Both the position numbers and the translations under genes were made by a program. Under the pieces are notes generated by a model, which had not been told where the DNA came from, searched no databases, and was given only the letters and a program-made list of their open reading frames with translations. A stretch of DNA of 64,000 nt from Lentimicrobium saccharophilum (lineage in GTDB: Bacteria > Bacteroidota > Bacteroidia > Bacteroidales > Lentimicrobiaceae): the NCBI RefSeq assembly GCF_001192835.1, contig NZ_DF968183.1, positions 372,001 to 436,000 on the forward strand, in the 5' to 3' direction. Shown in pieces: positions 59,936 through 64,000 of this stretch. Position 1 is the stretch's first letter; every line of letters starts with the position of its first letter.

Positions 59936-61573
59936 TTACCTGGAATACACAGGCAGGCCATCAATATACGTAGCATAAACCTTTGCCAGCGGTATTTCTT
60001 TTTCGGGCACTACCATAATGTCTCTGTCCAGAATAACAAAATCAGCGTTTTTCCCCGGTTCCAGACTTCCACGCCGGTTTTCTTCAAAACAGGCTTTGGC
60101 GGCCCATATGGTGATGGACCGGAGGGCTTCTTCCCGGGTCAGGGCATTCTCACGCTGGAAACCCTTTGGAGGGTTGCCTTTCAGATCTTTTCGTGCCACG
60201 GATGCATAAAATGTATTTACCGGGCTTATCCCTTCAATAGGAAAATCAGTGCCATTGGGGATCCATCCGTTTTCTGAAAGAAGCTTACGGTAAGCATAGG
60301 CATTTTTAAGCCTTTTGCTTCCCAGGCGCTGACCGGCCCATCCCATATCAGAAGTTGCATGGGTTGCCTGTATTGAAGGAATGATGGCAAATTCGCCGAA
60401 TTTACCGATATCATCAGGGTCAACAATCTGCGCATGTTCAACCCTCCACCTCAGGTCATTTTCAGGAAGAAGGTAATTACTGTAAACATCAAGCACCATG
60501 CGTACCGCTGAATCACCAATGGCATGCGAATTAACCTGATAGCCCTTGTCGTATGCCATCAGGCAGATGCGGCCTAGTTCTTCAGGAGTAATGGTCATTA
60601 TCCCGTTATTTCCGGGTTGATCACTATAGGGCTCAAGCAGACAGGCGCCGCGTGACCCCAGCGCACCGTCGGCATACATCTTGACTGAACGGATACTGAG
60701 CTTGGGTTTCACCCTTACTCCCTTTTTCAGAAACCGGTTGATATTCTCCTCATTTGGCGTAATCATGGCATAAACAGCCATTTTAAGTTCATTCTCAGAG
60801 TGCAGGCTGTCGATAAAATCAATGGTCGTTGCATCGAGACCGGCATCTGCCACCATGGTCAACCCCACACTATGACAATTCAGCGCAGCCTCTTTCATCA
60901 TCATGGTCAACTCATTACCGGCAGGAACCGGCACCATTTCCCTGAAAAGGTCAGCATATGACTCAAGAAAAATGCCGGTAAAACGACCGTCCTTCACAAA
61001 AGCTTCCTTTTTGTCAGGAATGCTGTCGGGAGTAAGCCCGGAAAGCTTGATGGCAGCATCGTTAACAAGCACGGCATGCCCATCAATCCTCACCAATACA
61101 ACAGGAATATCGGGAAATAAAAGGTTAAGCTCTTCATTATCAGGGAAAGACCTGCCAGGCCAACGATTCTGATCCCACCCCCTGCCTGCCAGCCAAACCG
61201 AGGGATATTCCTCATTTTGCTTCTGAAGAATTTCAAGCAATTGCTCAAAGGAATTTGAATAGCTGAGATCGGCATACTGCTTTTGAAGGGCGTAGCCGTA
61301 AAAATGGCAGTGCGCATCAATGAAACCCGGAAATACAGCCCGGCCACCGGCATTGAAAACAGAATCCGCATTGAAATTCTCACGGATATACCGGTCGTCG
61401 CCAAGCGCAAGGACTTTTCCCCTGGACACTGCCATGGCGGTATAAATAGTAAAACCACTGTCAGCAGTGTAAATCACAGCATTTTCTATGATCAGATCTG
61501 CCGCCGAACGATCCCGGTTACATGAATTCATAACCATAACAATGAATAGTATAAACAAGTACCTGTACTGCAT
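59936..61573 (-). CDS. Amidohydrolase of the YtcJ type, lipoprotein-like
   Basis: A 545-aa amidohydrolase. The start at ATG 61573 gives a lipoprotein signal (LFILFIVMVMNSC) and lies after a perfect -7 box; an ATG at 61684 is upstream of that box. Metal motif HCH is in FPGFIDAHCHFYG (about residues 67-79), and later features are SHAIGDSAVRMVLD (about 337), VEHAQIVDPDD and NGTDFPIEGI for the final Asp. YtcJ-type members act on varied amides; the substrate is unknown. Confidence 0.87.
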   Translation of the reverse strand: MQYRYLFILFIVMVMNSCNRDRSAADLIIENAVIYTADSGFTIYTAMAVSRGKVLALGDDRYIRENFNADSVFNAGGRAVFPGFIDAHCHFYGYALQKQYADLSYSNSFEQLLEILQKQNEEYPSVWLAGRGWDQNRWPGRSFPDNEELNLLFPDIPVVLVRIDGHAVLVNDAAIKLSGLTPDSIPDKKEAFVKDGRFTGIFLESYADLFREMVPVPAGNELTMMMKEAALNCHSVGLTMVADAGLDATTIDFIDSLHSENELKMAVYAMITPNEENINRFLKKGVRVKPKLSIRSVKMYADGALGSRGACLLEPYSDQPGNNGIMTITPEELGRICLMAYDKGYQVNSHAIGDSAVRMVLDVYSNYLLPENDLRWRVEHAQIVDPDDIGKFGEFAIIPSIQATHATSDMGWAGQRLGSKRLKNAYAYRKLLSENGWIPNGTDFPIEGISPVNTFYASVARKDLKGNPPKGFQRENALTREEALRSITIWAAKACFEENRRGSLEPGKNADFVILDRDIMVVPEKEIPLAKVYATYIDGLPVYSR

Positions 61574-61596
61574 TTTTATATTGGTCAATGATGAGA

Positions 61597-61604
61597 CAAA
61601 CTTA
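61597..61604 (-). promoter_or_regulatory. -7 box of the amidohydrolase gene
   Basis: The minus strand reads TAAGTTTG, a full TAnnTTTG, 23 nt before the chosen ATG. It decides the start. Confidence 0.6.
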
Positions 61605-62054
61605 TGGAATTTTGTAAGAACCTCCGATAAAGGAACCTGCATTTTTATTGATAATTCAGGGAAACTTTTTAACAAAAGTATCAATCTGAATCCATTCCTG
61701 ACTGCTCGCTTATAAGGGTTATGGCCTTTTTTTATCAGGGCCTTTTCTAACCATATTCACTTCGTTCAAGAATCCTTTATCCAGTTAATTCCATCAAAAA
61801 GGTTTCTGGTCTGCCTCACAAAAATAATGAACATATCTTTGATCAGGATGTTAATCACCTTTACAAAAAAATCAAAGGTTTAATGATTTGACAGAGATTT
61901 AATGAAACAAAAATTCCGGCAGTTTGGTTGACATTTAATTTGCATTTAAACCGGTTTGTCTGCTGAGAAAATGGATTTATCAAATAAAATTGATACTTTC
62001 AGTTAACCAATCGAAAACCTTTTTAATTTTGCCACAAAACAAACAGAGCATACC
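61605..62054. other. Intergenic region before the DUF6580 gene
   Basis: About 450 bp, AT-rich, with the -7 box of the DUF6580 gene near its right end. No ORF, RNA fold or repeat was recognised, and I saw no cobalamin-riboswitch-like core. Confidence 0.45.
62024..62031 (+). promoter_or_regulatory. -7 box of the DUF6580 gene
   Basis: TAATTTTG matches TAnnTTTG, with a leader of about 18 nt. Confidence 0.55.
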
Positions 62055-62582
62055 ATGGAAAAGAAATTCTTTACGACCAGAACAATTCTCGTCTTATCAG
62101 CAATTGCTATCGCTGCAATGATGCGTTTGGTTCCTCACTGGCCCAATTTTACGCCTGTTGCGGCCATCGCGCTCTTTGGCGGTGCCTACATTAACCGTAA
62201 AGCACTTGCTTTTCTGGTTCCGCTGGCTGCCATGCTGCTCAGCGATTTGTTCCTGGGATTTCATTCCACCCTTTTCGCAGTGTATGCTGCTTTCATAATA
62301 ACAGTTTATATCGGCCTTAAGCTTGGTAAAAATGTGAAAGCCGGAAGTGTTGCCCTGGCATCCGTTTCTTCTTCGGTCATCTTCTTCCTGATTACCAATT
62401 TTGCCTCATGGATGAGTGGTATGATGCCTTATTCACCAGATTTCTCAGGTTTGATGCAGGCTTATGTGGCAGGTATTCCGTTTTTTAACAACGGCCTGCT
62501 TGGCGACTTGTTCTACAATACCGTCCTTTTTGGAGGATTTTATCTGATCAGCAGACGTTATCCGTCGATCGTGAAAGCTTAA
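62055..62582 (+). CDS. DUF6580-family membrane protein (ECF-transporter S-component-like)
   Basis: A 175-aa polytopic membrane protein with about five hydrophobic helices. The N-terminal MMRLVPHWPNFTPVAAIALFGG (about residues 22-43) and the end GIPFFNNGLLGDLFYNTVLFGGFYL are the DUF6580 signature. The topology resembles substrate-binding S components of ECF transporters, so vitamin or metal uptake is possible; no ECF ATPase is near. It has its own -7 box and a strong terminator. Confidence 0.87.
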   Translation: MEKKFFTTRTILVLSAIAIAAMMRLVPHWPNFTPVAAIALFGGAYINRKALAFLVPLAAMLLSDLFLGFHSTLFAVYAAFIITVYIGLKLGKNVKAGSVALASVSSSVIFFLITNFASWMSGMMPYSPDFSGLMQAYVAGIPFFNNGLLGDLFYNTVLFGGFYLISRRYPSIVKA

Positions 62583-62601
62583 TTTAACGTCAATTATAAA
62601 A

Positions 62602-62628
62602 AAAACCGGGTTCTCCCCGGTTTTTTTT
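62602..62628 (+). terminator. Terminator of the DUF6580 gene
   Basis: AACCGGG pairs with CCCGGTT, followed by eight T. Confidence 0.8.
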
Positions 62629-62729
62629 ATGCAACTATTCGTCCACTACCTCCGTAAAATCCTTTCAGATTATTATAAATATGGGATTAATCAGGGCCTG
62701 AGCAGCTGCTCAACTGTGTTTTCAGGTTT

Positions 62730-63140
62730 TTATTCAGGTTCATCCTCCCTTTCGAGCAGGAGAACAGAGTTTTGAGAAACAATAAAGTACTTCTCATCAT
62801 TATAAACAATCTCTATTGCGCCTTTCTGCAAAAAGATGGCCAGATCACCCACCTTTGCCTGCAACGGAATGTAGCGGATATTATCACCCTCGCTCCGCTT
62901 CCAGGGCTCATCTTCATTTTCCGGGACAGGGATCGGATAGCCCGGTCCGGCTCTCAGAACATAACCGGTCTGTATCTCTTCTTTTTCGCTGTAACCAGGT
63001 GGCAGAAAAAGCCCGCCTTTGGTCTTTTTGGATAAGGTGAGCGGCTTTATAAGAACGCGGTCACCCACCACTATCAGTTTGTGCAATTTTTCCTCTTCCG
63101 GCAGTTTCATATTCAGAAAATTAAATGCAGGCATCGTCAT
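62730..63140 (-). CDS. GroES-like co-chaperone family protein
   Basis: A 136-aa protein with a Cpn10-like fold: VVGDRVLIKPLTLSKKTKGG (about residues 24-43), then PPGYSEKEEIQTGYVLRAGPG and the C-terminal VGDLAIFLQKGAIEIVYNDEKYFIV. The mobile loop and roof differ from the classical 10-kDa GroES, and no groEL is next to it. It may serve a special chaperonin function; this is unknown. It lies divergently upstream of the small gene before mutL. Confidence 0.85.
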   Translation of the reverse strand: MTMPAFNFLNMKLPEEEKLHKLIVVGDRVLIKPLTLSKKTKGGLFLPPGYSEKEEIQTGYVLRAGPGYPIPVPENEDEPWKRSEGDNIRYIPLQAKVGDLAIFLQKGAIEIVYNDEKYFIVSQNSVLLLEREDEPE

Positions 63141-63278
63141 CGGGCTGATGATGTTTGCAAAACTATTGAAATTATCGGTAATTTTGTAAATTGGAAACGA
63201 GGAAAGCCGCTTTATATGGGTTGCGTATCATTTTATGCTTCATAGGGTAATACCGGCCTTCACAAAAACCAGTCAGCC

Positions 63279-63539
63279 ATGAAAATAGTCGCATTTAAGA
63301 CCGGCAAGCCCAAATCCTTTAATTATCGGCCCTTGTTTTATGATAAGAAGAAGGAAGAAATGGAGGAGCGTCTGAAAAGATATACAAAGCCCGAAGAAGT
63401 TGAATCGGAAAGGCTGAAATTAAAAATAAGGGAATCGTGGCGCAGGCGGGATAATTCCAACCGTCAAACGTCGCAAAGAACTTTCTATATTTATATTATA
63501 GCAGCCATCCTTTTATTGTACTTTATTTTTTTCCGTTAA
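63279..63539 (+). CDS. Small membrane-anchored protein of unknown function
   Basis: An 86-aa protein with a basic, helical N-terminal part ([20 protein letters not shown]) and one C-terminal membrane helix ([17 protein letters not shown], about residues 69-85). It is probably tail-anchored with the charged part in the cytoplasm. It is not a recognised family with a known role. It is followed by mutL after 19 bp and could be on the same transcript. Confidence 0.7.
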   Translation: MKIVAFKTGKPKSFNYRPLFYDKKKEEMEERLKRYTKPEEVESERLKLKIRESWRRRDNSNRQTSQRTFYIYIIAAILLLYFIFFR

Positions 63540-63558
63540 ACAGTTTCTCATTTCTATT

Positions 63559-64000
63559 ATGTCGGATATTATAAGGCTTCTTCCCGATTCGGTTGCCAAC
63601 CAGATTGCTGCCGGAGAAGTAATCCAGCGGCCTGCGTCAGCGGTGAAAGAGCTTCTTGAAAATGCTGTTGACGCCGGTGCAGGGCATATTGAGCTTATCG
63701 TGAAAGACGCCGGGAAAACCCTGCTTCAGGTCATTGACAACGGGTGCGGAATGTCGGCAACCGATGCGCGCATGAGTTTTGAACGCCATGCCACCTCAAA
63801 AATCAAGGAGGCCGCTGATCTTTTCAGGATACATACCCTGGGCTTTCGCGGAGAAGCCCTTGCATCCATCGCAGCCATAGCACAGGTAGAAGTTAAAACC
63901 CGCCGGATGGAGGACGAACTCGGCACCCATCTGGTGATTGAAGGCTCCGTGGTAAAGAGCCAGCAACCATGCGCCTGCACTGCAGGTACTTCCTTTCTGA
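63559..64000 (+). CDS. mutL: DNA mismatch repair protein MutL, N-terminal part (runs off the window)
   Basis: The first 147 codons of MutL, the GHKL ATPase that links MutS to strand removal. The nucleotide-binding motifs are complete: [20 protein letters not shown] (about residues 14-33), ENAVDAG (about 34-40), DNGCGM (about 61-66), SKI and GFRGEAL (about 95-101). The ATG at 63559 gives [16 protein letters not shown], the usual start. The C-terminal part lies outside the window. Confidence 0.95.
   Translation, partial: MSDIIRLLPDSVANQIAAGEVIQRPASAVKELLENAVDAGAGHIELIVKDAGKTLLQVIDNGCGMSATDARMSFERHATSKIKEAADLFRIHTLGFRGEALASIAAIAQVEVKTRRMEDELGTHLVIEGSVVKSQQPCACTAGTSFL

Noticed and set aside
61574-61684. 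Longer amidohydrolase N-terminus from ATG 61684
   Set aside because: A perfect -7 box (61597-61604) lies inside it and the lipoprotein signal begins at 61573.
61605-62054. Possible riboswitch before the DUF6580 transporter-like gene
   Set aside because: No conserved core of cobalamin, TPP or other known riboswitches was seen; the -7 box lies only about 24 bp before the ATG, leaving no room for a leader.
1-64000. CRISPR array, prophage, toxin-antitoxin pair, restriction or defence island
   Set aside because: No regularly spaced repeats, no phage genes, and no adjacent small gene pairs of a known toxin-antitoxin type were seen. The HerA-like ATPase and NdpA-like protein are single genes without defence partners.

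Overview
The window reads as a chromosome segment from a member of the Bacteroidota, most likely a Bacteroidales-like anaerobe or facultative anaerobe. The evidence is promoters of the TAnnTTTG type (-7 box) with few Shine-Dalgarno sequences, an Rpb6/omega-type RNA polymerase subunit, a BamD-omega-CoaBC-DUF4835-RecN gene string, a sphingolipid-type serine palmitoyltransferase and many small secreted or lipoprotein genes typical of the phylum. No species can be named from the sequence. There are no rRNA genes, CRISPR arrays or prophages.

Layout. 0-12 kb: 5' part of gyrA (minus), clpC, mpl, an MBL-fold hydrolase with an APS reductase, a stand-alone glycogen-binding domain protein, a LolC/E-type permease divergent from a NamZ-like (DUF1343) enzyme, an aspartate-type aminotransferase and small envelope proteins. 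12-23 kb: a DAK2-DegV fusion started at a TTG, a FemAB-type gene cut by an IS4-family element, a DUF1295 membrane enzyme, an ADP-forming acyl-CoA synthetase and a C69 dipeptidase. 23-31 kb: a nucleoid-associated protein, an Mpv17-like membrane protein, an aminotransferase and a four-gene 2-oxoacid:ferredoxin oxidoreductase operon. 31-43 kb: redox and stress proteins (thioredoxin, glutathione peroxidase, a rubrerythrin with a damaged diiron site, YceI), an E1 alpha-beta fusion of a 2-oxoacid dehydrogenase, and an etfB-etfA-acyl-CoA dehydrogenase operon. 43-52 kb: a TonB-domain gene cut by an IS256-family element, then a minus-strand run bamD-rpoZ-coaBC-DUF4835-recN-fabI, and a photolyase. 52-64 kb: serine palmitoyltransferase, a class IV aminotransferase, a HerA-like ATPase, a voltage-gated-type K+ channel, tRNA-Arg(ACG), a PAS-only protein, ArfB, two thioredoxin-fold proteins, an amidohydrolase, a DUF6580 membrane protein, a GroES-like protein and the 5' part of mutL.

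How the genes fit together. Aminotransferases, the 2-oxoacid:ferredoxin oxidoreductase, the ADP-forming acyl-CoA synthetase, the E1 fusion and the ETF/acyl-CoA dehydrogenase genes together suggest amino-acid or branched-chain 2-oxoacid oxidation to acyl-CoA with ATP recovery. Most other genes are housekeeping (replication, repair, envelope, CoA and lipid synthesis, ribosome rescue).

Most unusual points: two cleanly datable IS insertions, each of which would leave an intact reading frame if removed with one target-site copy; a rubrerythrin that has lost both ExxH motifs; a bacterial membrane protein with an Mpv17-like C-terminus; a FakA/FakB-like fusion behind a short overlapping ORF; several promoters whose -7 box sits only 4-5 nt before the ATG, suggesting leaderless mRNAs; and palindromic operator candidates before the oxidoreductase operon and the DUF1295 gene. 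No wholly new multi-gene system was recognised.
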